DNA of 39,334 nucleotides from Allobosea sp. (lineage in GTDB: Bacteria; Pseudomonadota; Alphaproteobacteria; Rhizobiales; Beijerinckiaceae). Each line of letters begins with the position of its first letter. Positions within the stretch are counted from its first letter, which is position 1. The stretch is from contig NZ_JAUXYO010000156.1 of assembly GCF_030694325.1 (NCBI RefSeq), positions 1 to 39,334 on the forward strand. The letters run 5' to 3'. Made by a program: the position numbers and the translations under genes. This document shows positions 18,013-27,260 of this stretch, piece by piece. The notes under the pieces are model-generated. The model made no database searches. It was not told the DNA's origin and was given only the letters and a program-made list of their open reading frames with translations.

Positions 18013-18026
18013 TGTAACCGCTTGCA
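18013..18026. promoter_or_regulatory. LacI-family operator 2
   Basis: TGTAACCGCTTGCA fits TGTAANCGNTTRCA and is 12/14 identical to the core of operator 1 (TGTATCCGCTTACA). It lies 56 bases upstream of the CoA-transferase start and 73 bases upstream of the SDR start. One repressor site could therefore control both directions. Confidence 0.7.
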
Positions 18027-18098
18027 TAAAGTTGGGAGTCCGCCAGTGTCAAGTCTTGGTGCTCGGCCATGGCCCGATGCGACCTGCCGGGGGGGCAA

Positions 18099-18857
18099 AT
18101 GGTGAACCGTGTCGCGATCGTCACCGGCGCGGGTCGCGGCATCGGCCGCGCCATCGCCGACGCCCTTGTCGAGGCCGGGTTCGTCGTAGCCCGTGTCAGT
18201 CTGGAAGCGCAGCCCGAGACCGGCAGCGTCCTCGCCGGGGCGGGCGCCTATTACAGCTGCGATGTGGCCGATTTGACGGCCCACGCCGCGCTGATCGCGC
18301 GCGTCGCGGAGGATCTCGGCGAGCCGGATTGCCTGGTCAACAATGCCGGCGTCACCTCGGCTCAGCGCGGCGATCTGCTCGACCTCACGCCCGAAAGCTA
18401 CGACCGCACGCTGAACGTCAATCTGCGGGCCGGCTTCTTTCTGACCCAGGCCTTCGCGCATCGTCGCCTCGCGAAGGCCTCCGGTCGGGATGAAGGCGGG
18501 GCAGGCTCCATCATCTTCATCGGTTCGGCCAATGCCGAGATCATCGGCGAGAACCGCGCCGACTACTGCATCAGCAAGGCCGGCGTCGCGATGATGGCGA
18601 AACTGTTCGCGGCGCGCCTGGCGGCCGAGGGCATCGCCGTCTTCGAGGTGCGACCGGGCGTGATCCGCACGGACATGACGGCGCCGGCGGCGGCCAAATA
18701 CGATGCGTTGCTGGCCGAAGGCGGCATTCCCATGGGGCGCTGGGGCGAGCCCTCCGACATTGGGCGCGCGGTCGCAGCGCTCGCGACCGGAGCGATCCCC
18801 TATGCGACCGGCATCCACATCGATATCGGCGGCGGGCTGCACCTGCACCGGGTCTGA
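18099..18857 (+). CDS. short-chain dehydrogenase/reductase (FabG-like)
   Basis: A 252-residue classical SDR. The cofactor motif is TGAGRGIG (residues 9-16), followed by NNAG at 81-84, catalytic S143, and Y156/K160 in YCISK. The family C-terminal block DIGGG is near the end. The ATG at 18099 follows a G-rich tract that can serve as ribosome binding site; an in-frame ATG at 18069 is less likely. It starts a plus-strand operon with the DUF4286-like gene, the LacI-type regulator and the AroE-like gene. It probably oxidises a hydroxyacyl intermediate. No close biosynthetic context suggests fatty-acid synthesis. Confidence 0.88.
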   Translation: MVNRVAIVTGAGRGIGRAIADALVEAGFVVARVSLEAQPETGSVLAGAGAYYSCDVADLTAHAALIARVAEDLGEPDCLVNNAGVTSAQRGDLLDLTPESYDRTLNVNLRAGFFLTQAFAHRRLAKASGRDEGGAGSIIFIGSANAEIIGENRADYCISKAGVAMMAKLFAARLAAEGIAVFEVRPGVIRTDMTAPAAAKYDALLAEGGIPMGRWGEPSDIGRAVAALATGAIPYATGIHIDIGGGLHLHRV

Positions 18858-18871
18858 AGGAGCAAGACGGA

Positions 18872-19564
18872 ATGGCACTGGCAGGCACGGGCGTCCTGGC
18901 GATCTGGAACGGCATCGCCGAAGAGGCGGAATCGGATTTCATCGCCTGGCATATTGGCGAGCACATCCCCGAGCGCGTCGCCGTGCCGGGCTTCCTGCGC
19001 GGGCGCCGCTATGTCGCCGAGCGCGGGACGCCGAAATACTTCAATTTCTACGAGACGGACACGCCCGACGCGCTGGTCTCCCGCGCCTACCTTGCGCGCC
19101 TGAATGCGCCTTCGGACTGGACGAAACGCGTCGTCCGGCATTTCCGCGACACCTCGCGGACGGTCTGTTCGGTCGCTGCCAGTCACGGTCTCGGCGACGG
19201 CGCCTATGTCGCGACGCTGCGATTGGCGGCACGCGGCGCGCGCTCGGACTTTCTGGGCGCGATCCGCGACGCGGTGATGCAGCCGCTGGGACAGGCGCCG
19301 TCGATCGTCGCACTCCACCTGCTCGAAGGGCAGGGCGGTGGCGGTAACCTGTCCACGGCCGAGAAAGCGTTGCGCGCGCAGCCGGACCAGGTCGCGGATT
19401 GGATCCTCCTGGTCGAGGCGGTCGACGCCGCGCCACTCGAGGCCGCCCTGGCGGAGCATGCCTCGCAGGCGAGGCTCGCCGAGATCGCGTCCGGCTACGA
19501 CGCGGTTCGCGATTGTGGCATCTATCGCCTGCAGTACGGGCTCGCGAAACACCAGATCGCCTGA
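18872..19564 (+). CDS. DUF4286-like / dimeric alpha-beta barrel protein
   Basis: A 230-residue soluble protein with two similar halves. The first opens with FIAWHIGEHIPERVAVPGFLRGRRY, shown here in shortened description: a W-H-x-E-H-I-P-E-R core and a P-G-F-x-x-G-R-R-Y turn. This pattern occurs in DUF4286 and related ferredoxin-like dimeric alpha-beta barrel proteins. AAGGAG overlaps the SDR stop and gives good spacing to the ATG. No catalytic residues can be assigned. The operon position suggests a pathway enzyme or a binding protein for an unstable intermediate. Confidence 0.65.
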   Translation: MALAGTGVLAIWNGIAEEAESDFIAWHIGEHIPERVAVPGFLRGRRYVAERGTPKYFNFYETDTPDALVSRAYLARLNAPSDWTKRVVRHFRDTSRTVCSVAASHGLGDGAYVATLRLAARGARSDFLGAIRDAVMQPLGQAPSIVALHLLEGQGGGGNLSTAEKALRAQPDQVADWILLVEAVDAAPLEAALAEHASQARLAEIASGYDAVRDCGIYRLQYGLAKHQIA

Positions 19565-19594
19565 GTGACAGCCCGCCGAAGGAGTCTGAGTGCG

Positions 19595-20674
19595 ATGGCG
19601 AGGGCGAAGACCGCGCGAACCGGAGCAGACGCCGAGATCCCGCCGGTTTCGACGGAGGGGCCGCGGAGCGTCGGGTTGCGGGAGGTCGCGCGCGCCGCCG
19701 GCGTCTCGACGGCGACGGTCTCGCGCGCGATCAACACGCCCGATGTCGTCTCCCCTGACCTGCGTGAGCGCATCGCCGTTGCCGTCAAGGCGCTGGGCTG
19801 GGTGCCAGACGGCGCGGCAAGGGCGCTGAGCACGCGGCGCTCGCAAACCATCGGGGCTGTGTTTCCGGCCTTGTCGGTCGGCGATTTCGCTCATGCGACG
19901 CAGGCGATCCAGTCGGAGCTGTCGCTGTCGGGCTATACGCTGCTGCTCGCCTGCTCCGATTACGATGCCGATCTCGAACTGCGGCAGGTCCGCAAATTCG
20001 TCGAGCGCGGCGTAGACGGTCTGATTCTGGTCGGCCAGGCGCATCACCCCGATCTCGGGCCGCTGCTGGCGCAACGGCAGATGCCCTTCGTCAACACCTT
20101 CGTCTACGACCCGCGGACCCACGGCACCTGCGTCGGCCCCGACAACCGCAAGGCGCTGATGATGATGACGGATTACCTGGCCGATCTGGGCCATGTCCGC
20201 TTCGGCGTGATCGCGCAATCGACCCGCAACAATGATCGGGCCAGCGCCCGTCTCGACGGTGTGCGCGATGCCCTGTCGATGCGCGGACTGGCCGTCCGGC
20301 CGCAGCATTTCGCGATGGGCGAATGGTCGATCGCCGAGGGCCGCAGCCTGTTGCGCGCCCTGCTGCAGACCGATCCGAAGCCGACGGCCATTGTCTGCGG
20401 CAATGCCCATCTCGCGGTCGGTGCGGTTCTGGAAGCGCTCGCCCTGGGCCTGCGCCTGCCCGAGGACCTGTCGATCGTCGGCTATGACGACATCGAGATC
20501 ATGAGCCATCTTCCCGTGCCCGTGACGACTGTCCGGGTCCCCAGCGCCGAGATCGGGCGGATCGCCGCACGCGTTCTGATCGCGCGGCTCGAGGGGCGCA
20601 ACTGCGGCGCGCCGCTCGAGGCGCAGGCCGAGCTGGTCATCCGGGCGTCCTCAGGGCCTCCCCCGGCGGCTTAA
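19595..20674 (+). CDS. LacI/GalR family transcriptional repressor
   Basis: A 359-residue regulator. The N-terminal LacI helix-turn-helix is LREVARAAGVSTATVSRAIN, followed by the hinge region (AARALSTRRSQTIG). The periplasmic-binding-like effector domain runs from about residue 60 to the end. I prefer the ATG at 19595, which has AAGGAG ten bases upstream, over the GTG at 19565. It probably binds the two TGTA(A/T)CCGCTT(A/G)CA operators at 15304-15321 and 18013-18026, so that imported substrate or its CoA ester would release both divergent promoters. I see no operator directly before this gene; it is co-transcribed from the SDR promoter. Confidence 0.9.
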   Translation: MARAKTARTGADAEIPPVSTEGPRSVGLREVARAAGVSTATVSRAINTPDVVSPDLRERIAVAVKALGWVPDGAARALSTRRSQTIGAVFPALSVGDFAHATQAIQSELSLSGYTLLLACSDYDADLELRQVRKFVERGVDGLILVGQAHHPDLGPLLAQRQMPFVNTFVYDPRTHGTCVGPDNRKALMMMTDYLADLGHVRFGVIAQSTRNNDRASARLDGVRDALSMRGLAVRPQHFAMGEWSIAEGRSLLRALLQTDPKPTAIVCGNAHLAVGAVLEALALGLRLPEDLSIVGYDDIEIMSHLPVPVTTVRVPSAEIGRIAARVLIARLEGRNCGAPLEAQAELVIRASSGPPPAA

Positions 20675-20715
20675 GGGATCTGCCGATCCCCGTTCCCTCA
20701 CCCAGAAGGCTTGCC

Positions 20716-21558
20716 ATGACACCTCCCGCCGCCGCCATCCCGATCACGGGCGCCACGCGCCTGATCGGCTTTCTCGGTGATCCCGTCATCCACGCCAGAT
20801 CGCCCCAGAACTTCAACCCGCGTCTGGCCGCAGCGGGACATGACGCCGTGCTGGTGCCGATCCATCTGCCGCGGGACGAATTCGACGCCGCGATCGGCGG
20901 CATCATGGCGATCGCCAATCTCGACGGGCTGGTCGTGACGATGCCGTTCAAGGAGCGGCTGATCGCCCGGCTGGACGAGGTCTCGGCCCGCGCCCGCGCG
21001 GTGGGGGCCGTCAATGCGGCCAGGCGACGGGCCGACGGCGCCTGGGTCGGCGACATCTTCGACGGCGTCGGGCTGATCGGGGCGGTCGAGAGCCTGGGGA
21101 TCTCGCCGCGCGGCCTGAGTGTCGGGCTGGTCGGTGCGGGTGGGGCCGGCGCCGCGATCGCCTTCGCTTTGGCCGAGGCGGGGGTCGCGGCACTGGCGAT
21201 CCGGGACCGCGACGGCGAACGCGCGGCCGATCTGTGTCGGCGGGTCGCGGCCGTTGGGCCTCTGGTGCCCGTGCCGGGGGCGTTCGATGTCGGTGCGATC
21301 GACCTGCTGGTCCATGCCACGCCGGTCGGCATGGCCCAAAGCGATGGCATCGCGATCGACATCACCGACCTGTCCGCTCGGACCGCGGTCGTCGACATCG
21401 TCACGAAACCATCAACCCCCTTGCTGAGGGCCGTGGCCGAACGCGGCTGCCGCCATGCCGGCGGCGGCACCATGGTCGCCGCTCAGACCGTCGCGATCCT
21501 GAGCTATCTGGGGTTCGATACCGCTGGCGGCGTCGCAGACGGCCTGCGGTCGGGTTGA
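20716..21558 (+). CDS. shikimate dehydrogenase (AroE) family protein
   Basis: A 280-residue NADP-dependent enzyme. The N-terminal substrate domain keeps catalytic Lys79 in TMPFKE and Asn100 in VGAVN. Asp116 in GDIFDGVG stands where AroE usually has NTD-G. The Rossmann loop is VGAGGAGAAIA. The pocket motif HARSP replaces the usual S-x-S in AroE (one Ser lost), which suggests a changed substrate. It lies 41 bases after the LacI-type gene at the end of a catabolic operon. It is more likely a paralogue acting on the pathway substrate than the biosynthetic enzyme. Confidence 0.82.
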   Translation: MTPPAAAIPITGATRLIGFLGDPVIHARSPQNFNPRLAAAGHDAVLVPIHLPRDEFDAAIGGIMAIANLDGLVVTMPFKERLIARLDEVSARARAVGAVNAARRRADGAWVGDIFDGVGLIGAVESLGISPRGLSVGLVGAGGAGAAIAFALAEAGVAALAIRDRDGERAADLCRRVAAVGPLVPVPGAFDVGAIDLLVHATPVGMAQSDGIAIDITDLSARTAVVDIVTKPSTPLLRAVAERGCRHAGGGTMVAAQTVAILSYLGFDTAGGVADGLRSG

Positions 21559-21650
21559 AGGCTACCGGGCGGTTGCGAACGCGAGGATGGCGAGGTTGCG
21601 TCTGGGCCTTGGCTTCGATGGCTCTGGTCGTGTCCCGTAGCGTGCTGTGA

Positions 21651-21670
21651 CCGACGGTCGGGACCGTCGG
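21651..21670 (+). terminator. inverted repeat after the catabolic operon
   Basis: CCGACGGT and ACCGTCGG form an eight-base-pair stem with a CGGG loop, 92 bases past the AroE-like stop. No T-run follows. The rest of the 246-base gap (21559-21804) shows nothing I can name. It may mark the end of the operon, but support is modest. Confidence 0.35.
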
Positions 21671-21804
21671 CCGACGGCTTGGCCCGGCTGATCAGGCGGC
21701 GATGGCCGGCCGGACGACAACAGGCTCGTCGCGGTCGGCCTTCGTCTCCCCTGCAGTGTCGCCTTTTGCGTCTCGGGCCAGTGCTGACCCGCGTGCAGGC
21801 CGGG

Positions 21805-24165
21805 TCAGGCGGCGCGGCGCGTGGCGCTATGCGGCTGCGAATAGGTGCGCCCGGCGCTTGCTCCGTCCGGCCCGGTCTTGAAGGCGGCGACGAGGTCGTT
21901 GAGCTGGGCGATCCTGCCCGAGAGCGAGCCCGCGGACGCAGCGCTCTGCTCGGAGAGCGCGGCGTTCTGCTGGGTCATCTCGTCGAGATGCGCGACCGCC
22001 TGGCTCATCTCGTCGATGCCGCTCGCCTGCTCGCCCGACGCCGCGGAGATCTCCGCGATCGTCGACGCCACTTTCTTGGAGGCGGTCAGGATCTGCTCCA
22101 GCGCCTCGCCGGCCTGGCGGACGAGCTTGACGCCCTCGCCGACCTCGGTGTTCGAGGAGGAGATCAAGGTCGAAATATCCTTGGCCGCGGCGCTGGAACG
22201 CTGGGCGAGCGTGCGCACCTCGGAGGCCACGACCGCGAAGCCCTTGCCGGCATCGCCGGCGCGGGCCGCTTCCACCGCCGCGTTCAGCGCCAGCAGATTG
22301 GTCTGGAAGGCGATGTCGTCGATGACGCGGATGATGTCGGAGATCTTGGTCGAGGCGTCCTCGATCCGGGCCATGGCGTCGACCGCCTGGCCGGCGATCG
22401 CCCCGCCGGTCTGGGCGGCCTCCATGGCCTCGGTGGCGATCGCCGCCGCCTGGCGCGACGCCTGGGCGGTCGCCTTCACCGACGCCGCGAGCTCTTCCGT
22501 GGTCGCCGCGGTTTCTTCCAGCGAGGAGGCCTGCTCCTCGGTGCGCTTCGAGAGGTCGTCCGCGCCCATATTGATCTCACGCGCCGCCAGCCCGACATCG
22601 GCGGACGTGACCTGGATGGTGCGGACGGTCGAGGACAGACGGTCGACCGTGTCGTTGATCGCGCCCTTGAGATCGGCGAAGCGCCCGCGATAGGCGGTGT
22701 CGACCCGGTGCGTCAGGTCGCCCGCCGCGATCGCCTGCAGCGCGTCGGAGAACTCGCCGGTGGCGCCGTTGACGACGGCGTTGATCTCATTGATGCCGGA
22801 CACAAGGTCGCCGAGAGGGCCGCCGACGTCACCGACGCTGGCCCGGCCGGAGAAGTCGCCGTTCTGTGCGGCGCTGACGATCACCGAAACCTCGCCGAGC
22901 AGCTTCTGGACATTGGCCGCCTGCTGGCTGTCGGCGAGCATGGCGAGCTCGCGGTCGCGCCGGCTGGCCTCCAGCGACAGGGCGTTCTCGCGATAGGCTT
23001 CGAGAGCGCCGCTGAGGGCGCCGATCTCGTCGGGCGAGGCCGGAGCCGGGATGGGCTGCGAGAAATCGCCGGCCTGCATCACGTCGAGGGCCGATTTCAG
23101 CGCGACGACCGGCTTGGCGATGCGGCGCTGCACGCCGCGCCAGCTCGTCACGCAGATGGCGAGAAGCAGGCCGAGCAAAGCGCCGATCACGGCCAGCCGC
23201 GTCCAGGCCTGGTCGAGTTTCGCCTGGGTCGCGGTCGCCATATCGTCGAGCGACTGCGTGATCGCCGACAGCATCGACGTGAACGGGCCGTTGCAGAGAT
23301 TGGTCCAGTCCTCCGCCGAGATCAGCGGCCCCGTGCCTTGGCCGAGCTTGGCGGTCAGGGAGTCCATCGTCTTGTTGGCGGCGTCCATCTCGCTGCCCAT
23401 GACGCCCATCTTGCGTACGAGTTCGGCGCTGACGCCGCTGCGCTGGCTCATCTGGCGCAGCTGCTGCATGCTGGCATCGGCGACGCCGCGCAGCTCGCCC
23501 AGCCTGCGGATCTGGGTCGGCTCGAGGGCCTTGCCCGAGGCCATATGCGGCCGCAGCACGGAGCACTGGATGCCGTAGAAGGACCGCGTGCGCCAGCCGG
23601 TCGATTTGAAGCTCTGCAGATCGGCCATCACCGGGTCGGACATCCGAACCGCCAGCGAGGTGGCGTCCGCCGCCTTGACCAGCGCCGTCTCGATGTCGCC
23701 GACGCCGTTGTACCAGGGCATCGTCGCCTGCAGGCTGCGTTGCGCCTTGGGCTTGGCCGCTTCGGCGCGCAGATCCGCGAACTTGGCTTCGGTCGCCTTC
23801 TGCTGCTGCGCGACGGCTTCGGCGAGCGCGGCGCGGTCGGCCAGCGACGTCGCATTGAGCCGCGCGACAGCCTCGTCGAGATCCTTGCGGTTCGCCTGCT
23901 CGACCTTGGCGATGATCGGCGCGGGATCGTCGGCCGCTTGGATCGCCGTCTGGGCCTGCCCGCGATTGGCACGAATGCTGTTGCCGGCGATGAGGAGGGC
24001 CTTGTCGGCCTCGACCAGGGTCGCCAGGCGCATGTTCTCCCGCACGTCGCCGAAGGACTGGATCGCCATGTAGCCCAAGGCCCCGACGCCTGGAATGCAC
24101 AGGCAAGCCATGGTGGCGACGAGATAGTTCTTGATGGAGGCGGGGAACAGCTGCACGGCTATCAT
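21805..24165 (-). CDS. methyl-accepting chemotaxis protein
   Basis: A 786-residue receptor. TM1 lies at about residues 13-36 and TM2 at about 324-342, enclosing a large helical ligand domain of about 285 residues. Two HAMP-like segments follow, then a long signalling domain with the conserved hairpin tip (core [19 protein letters not shown]) and the flanking methylation helices. There is no C-terminal CheR-binding pentapeptide; the tail ends SATRRAA. I chose the ATG at 24165 because residues before it are arginine-rich and precede the natural transmembrane start. No other che genes are nearby, so it feeds a distant chemotaxis cluster. The ligand is unknown. Confidence 0.92.
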   Translation of the reverse strand: MIAVQLFPASIKNYLVATMACLCIPGVGALGYMAIQSFGDVRENMRLATLVEADKALLIAGNSIRANRGQAQTAIQAADDPAPIIAKVEQANRKDLDEAVARLNATSLADRAALAEAVAQQQKATEAKFADLRAEAAKPKAQRSLQATMPWYNGVGDIETALVKAADATSLAVRMSDPVMADLQSFKSTGWRTRSFYGIQCSVLRPHMASGKALEPTQIRRLGELRGVADASMQQLRQMSQRSGVSAELVRKMGVMGSEMDAANKTMDSLTAKLGQGTGPLISAEDWTNLCNGPFTSMLSAITQSLDDMATATQAKLDQAWTRLAVIGALLGLLLAICVTSWRGVQRRIAKPVVALKSALDVMQAGDFSQPIPAPASPDEIGALSGALEAYRENALSLEASRRDRELAMLADSQQAANVQKLLGEVSVIVSAAQNGDFSGRASVGDVGGPLGDLVSGINEINAVVNGATGEFSDALQAIAAGDLTHRVDTAYRGRFADLKGAINDTVDRLSSTVRTIQVTSADVGLAAREINMGADDLSKRTEEQASSLEETAATTEELAASVKATAQASRQAAAIATEAMEAAQTGGAIAGQAVDAMARIEDASTKISDIIRVIDDIAFQTNLLALNAAVEAARAGDAGKGFAVVASEVRTLAQRSSAAAKDISTLISSSNTEVGEGVKLVRQAGEALEQILTASKKVASTIAEISAASGEQASGIDEMSQAVAHLDEMTQQNAALSEQSAASAGSLSGRIAQLNDLVAAFKTGPDGASAGRTYSQPHSATRRAA

Positions 24166-24306
24166 CCTGGTCGCTGCGGCAGGGCACAGGTTTCCCCTAG
24201 CCCTTTCGCCGAAAGTCCTGACCCGAAGCTTGCGCCACAATGATTAAGATTGTCTGCGGCCGGCCAGGATTTCGGTAACCCTGAGGAATCGATCGTCTTC
24301 CGAGCG

Positions 24307-25239
24307 TCATCCGGCTCCGAAGACGGACCAGCCGGTGGCGTCGGCGAGGCGTTCCAGGGCCAGCGTCCCGAGCTGTGAATTGCCGTTGGCGTTCAGACCG
24401 GGCGACCAGACCGCGATCGAGGCCCGTCCCGGTGCGACGGCGAGGATGCCGCCCCCCACGCCCGACTTGCCCGGCAGCCCCACCCTGAAGGCGAAGTCGC
24501 CGGAGGCGTCGTAATGGCCGCAGGTCAGCATCAGCGCATTGATGCGACGGGCGCGACGGGCCGGCACCACACGCATGCCGCCCCGCTCCAGAAGGCCGCC
24601 CTGCATCAGATAGCGCCCGGCCTTGGCGAGTTGCAGGCAGCTCATGGCGATGGCGCATTGGTGGAAATAGACGCCGAGCGTCAGATCCGGCGCATGGCGG
24701 ATGTTGCCGAAGGCCTTCATGTAGCTGGCGAGCGCGATGTTGCGGAAGCCGGTCGCCTGTTCGGCGCGGGCGACGGCCTCGTCGATCGCGATCGTCTCGT
24801 CGTCGGCGACATGGCGGATGAACCGCAGCAATTCGCCGAGCGCGAGACGCGGCGCATGCCCGGCCAGGTTCACGTCGGCGACGACGAGGGCGCCCGCATT
24901 GATGAACGGGTTGCGCGGGATGCCCTGCTCGCGTTCGAGCTGGACGATCGAGTTGAAGGACGTGCCCGAAGGCTCCCGCCCGACCCGCTGCCACAACGCC
25001 TCGCCGACCTTTCCGAGCGCGAGCGTCAGCGCGAAGACCTTCGAGATGCTCTGGATCGAGAACGGCTCGAACGCATCGCCCGCCATGTGGACGGCCCCGT
25101 CGGCCGTCACCACGCAGAGGCCGAAGCGCCGGGGATCGATGGCGGCGAGCGGCGCGATATAGGTCGCGACCTCGCCGCGCTCGGTCTGGGTCGCCATCTC
25201 GTCGGCGATGTCGACGACGAGCCGCGCCAGATCCGTCAC
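24307..25239 (-). CDS. glsA: glutaminase
   Basis: A 310-residue glutaminase of the serine beta-lactamase-like family, the usual length. The catalytic S64-I-S-K67 is in [12 protein letters not shown]. Other family blocks are [10 protein letters not shown] and [12 protein letters not shown]. It hydrolyses L-glutamine to glutamate and ammonia in the cytosol. The GTG start at 25239 has GGAGG nine bases upstream. The gene is divergent from the small secreted protein at 25370 and shows no operon partner. Identity is secure from the combination of length, SxxK and glycine-rich motifs. Confidence 0.93.
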   Translation of the reverse strand: MTDLARLVVDIADEMATQTERGEVATYIAPLAAIDPRRFGLCVVTADGAVHMAGDAFEPFSIQSISKVFALTLALGKVGEALWQRVGREPSGTSFNSIVQLEREQGIPRNPFINAGALVVADVNLAGHAPRLALGELLRFIRHVADDETIAIDEAVARAEQATGFRNIALASYMKAFGNIRHAPDLTLGVYFHQCAIAMSCLQLAKAGRYLMQGGLLERGGMRVVPARRARRINALMLTCGHYDASGDFAFRVGLPGKSGVGGGILAVAPGRASIAVWSPGLNANGNSQLGTLALERLADATGWSVFGAG

Positions 25240-25369
25240 GCTGTTCGTCCTCCACCCGCGGGCGCAGCAAGCCCGAGCGGCGGCCTGCGGTCAAGCACAT
25301 GGAAAGCGTTGCGCGCCGCCGCACTTGCCCCGATCATTCCGTGAGGGATCCGGTCGCAGGGAGATGGCG

Positions 25370-25900
25370 ATGCAGGCGAGGCTCGGCGTTGCGCTCTGTG
25401 TTGCCGCCCAGGCATTGTGCTCTGCTGCGGCAGGCGCGCGTCCGCTGGAGGAGGAACTTCCCCCTTCGCGCACCGCCTGCTGGGAGCGCCGCTATGACGA
25501 GGCGCATCTTGCGGCCCATCCGCATCAGAAGGTCACCCGGATCCGCCTCGTCCACCTGCCCGACACCTGGCGGGCCGAACCTTCGCGCGGCATCTATGTC
25601 GCCCTCTACATCAATCTTAGGCGGCGGGTGAACGCCGGGGCGGGTTTCGACTATCAGTTCGGCGGCTTCTGCCGGCCGCGGGGTCAGGGATTGCACTGCG
25701 TCCCGGAATGGGAGGCGGGAAGCTGGCGGCTGGAGCGGGGCCCGCAGGGCACGCTCGACATTCGCAATGGCGACCTCGTCGCCAACCCCAACCCCTATGA
25801 CGCAGAGGAGATCGCCGATGGCGCGGTCCCGATCCCCGCGCGTCCCGATGACCGCGTCTGGCGGCTGCGGCCCGCGACGGACGAATGCGGGATCGAGTGA
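25370..25900 (+). CDS. secreted hypothetical protein, 176 aa
   Basis: A 176-residue exported protein with a Sec signal peptide (MQARLGVALCVAAQALCSAAAGA). I chose the ATG at 25370 because AGGGAG six bases upstream would overlap the alternative ATG at 25364. The mature part has four cysteines (in TACWERR, GGFCRP, GLHCVP and DECGIE), likely two disulfides. The repeated pattern of beta-strands and the segment YVALYINLRRRV suggest a beta-sandwich. I do not recognise a family. It stands alone between glutaminase (divergent) and a diguanylate cyclase (convergent). Confidence 0.7.
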   Translation: MQARLGVALCVAAQALCSAAAGARPLEEELPPSRTACWERRYDEAHLAAHPHQKVTRIRLVHLPDTWRAEPSRGIYVALYINLRRRVNAGAGFDYQFGGFCRPRGQGLHCVPEWEAGSWRLERGPQGTLDIRNGDLVANPNPYDAEEIADGAVPIPARPDDRVWRLRPATDECGIE

Positions 25901-25929
25901 AGACGGCAGGGCGAGCCGACCGAAGGGCG

Positions 25930-27129
25930 TCAGGATGCAGCCGCGAGCTTCGTCGCCTGTAGCGCTGCGTGAGCGGCCGGATCGCGCGGCAGCGGCGCGA
26001 TCACGCAGCGCGACTTGCCGTCGGACTTGGCCTGGTAGAGGGCCGCATCGGCCGCGCTCATCAGGCTTTCCAGATCGAGCCCGTGATCGGGAGCGCGGGC
26101 GATGCCGATCGACGCCCCGACCGTGACCCGGGTCTGGTCATCGAGATGATAGGGCTGGGAGATCTCGCGGACCAGGCGGTCTCCGAGGCGCTTCAAGGGG
26201 CCGCCTCCGACCTGCTCCGACAGCACGATGAACTCGTCGCCACCGATGCGGGCGACGAAATCGCCGGCGCGGACCAGCCGGCGCAGCCGGTCGGAGACCA
26301 GCTGCAGCAGCCGGTCGCCGGCCTTGTGGCCATGGGTGTCGTTCACCGCCTTGAACCCGTCGAGATCGAGATAGACCAGCGCCAGCGGTCTCGATCCGTC
26401 ATAGCGTGTCAGGCTGGCATTGAGCGCCTGGCTGAGACCGACGCGGTTCGCCAGGCCGGTGAGCAGGTCGTGCTTGGCCTGGAAGGCGTGCTCGCGTTCC
26501 GCCTGCATGGTCGCGACCAGCATGGCGTTGAGGCCGAAGGCTGCCCGGGACATGCTGTAGATGAAGAACGGCAGTTGCAGGAAGCCGATCAGCAGGATCG
26601 GCTCGCCCAGGAACGGCGTCGCGAAGGTGCAGGGCCCCAACGTCAGAACGATCATCACCCCGGCCATGCGCGGAGCGCCGAAATTGCGGAAGCACGTTCC
26701 ACCGACCATGGCGGTGGCGGTGAGACAGACCAGCGTGGCGGCGACCCAGTCGCCGCTGGTCAGGCTGATGAAGGCGCCGAAGCCGATGCCGGCGGCCCAG
26801 GCGACGCCCAGCAGGATGTAGAGGTCGGTCGGCGTCGGCTCTTGCCGTGCAGCCCGACGCCGGGCGATCAGAAGCACCGCGAGCCGGGCCGAGCAGCAGA
26901 GGATGTCGAAGACGCACCACAGGATGAACGGCCAGGTCGGGATCCGCAGCGCGATCAGCAGCGACACCGCGACGGTGTTGAAGAGGCCGGCGATGAAGAT
27001 CGGCATCGTCCCGAAGAGGCCGGCGACGAGCGCGAAGCGGATCTCGAGCGAGACGTCGGGGCCGGGATCGGCCAGCCAGCGGGTCAGGCGCCAGCGTGGC
27101 AGGCTGAACCGGGGTGTCTCACCAGTCAT
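25930..27129 (-). CDS. membrane diguanylate cyclase (GGDEF)
   Basis: A 399-residue protein with about six predicted transmembrane helices in the first 205 residues, and no recognisable periplasmic sensor domain. A GGDEF domain follows (about 218-380). The active-site motif GGDEF at residues 296-300 is intact, so it should make cyclic di-GMP from two GTP. The inhibitory I-site RxxD is present at R287-D290, five residues before the motif, which predicts product feedback. The last 15 residues are alanine-rich. GAGGGG precedes the ATG at 27129. It is monocistronic, and its input signal may be membrane state or a small ligand (inference). Confidence 0.92.
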   Translation of the reverse strand: MTGETPRFSLPRWRLTRWLADPGPDVSLEIRFALVAGLFGTMPIFIAGLFNTVAVSLLIALRIPTWPFILWCVFDILCCSARLAVLLIARRRAARQEPTPTDLYILLGVAWAAGIGFGAFISLTSGDWVAATLVCLTATAMVGGTCFRNFGAPRMAGVMIVLTLGPCTFATPFLGEPILLIGFLQLPFFIYSMSRAAFGLNAMLVATMQAEREHAFQAKHDLLTGLANRVGLSQALNASLTRYDGSRPLALVYLDLDGFKAVNDTHGHKAGDRLLQLVSDRLRRLVRAGDFVARIGGDEFIVLSEQVGGGPLKRLGDRLVREISQPYHLDDQTRVTVGASIGIARAPDHGLDLESLMSAADAALYQAKSDGKSRCVIAPLPRDPAAHAALQATKLAAAS

Positions 27130-27260
27130 GTGCCAAGCCCCTCGCGACCGCCCGGCCCGCCGGCGCCTCGCCGGTCTGCGGTTAGCAGACGAGGGTTACC
27201 AACGGGTGTGCTTGGTTGCGGCAGCCGGGCTCGCCGGAGGCGGGGAGGCGCTGCTGCGGA

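Noticed and set aside
17958-18878. N-terminal extension of the CoA-transferase to 852 residues
   Set aside because: Family homology starts at the ATG at 17957. The extension would cover the SDR gene on the other strand and the LacI operator.
20716-21558. Biosynthetic shikimate dehydrogenase
   Set aside because: The substrate motif is altered and the gene ends a catabolic operon under a LacI-type repressor.
21679-24243. 854-residue plus-strand open frame opposite the chemoreceptor gene
   Set aside because: It is antisense to a complete chemoreceptor with a canonical signalling tip. Arg/Gly/Leu-rich composition and lack of a ribosome binding site mark it as spurious.
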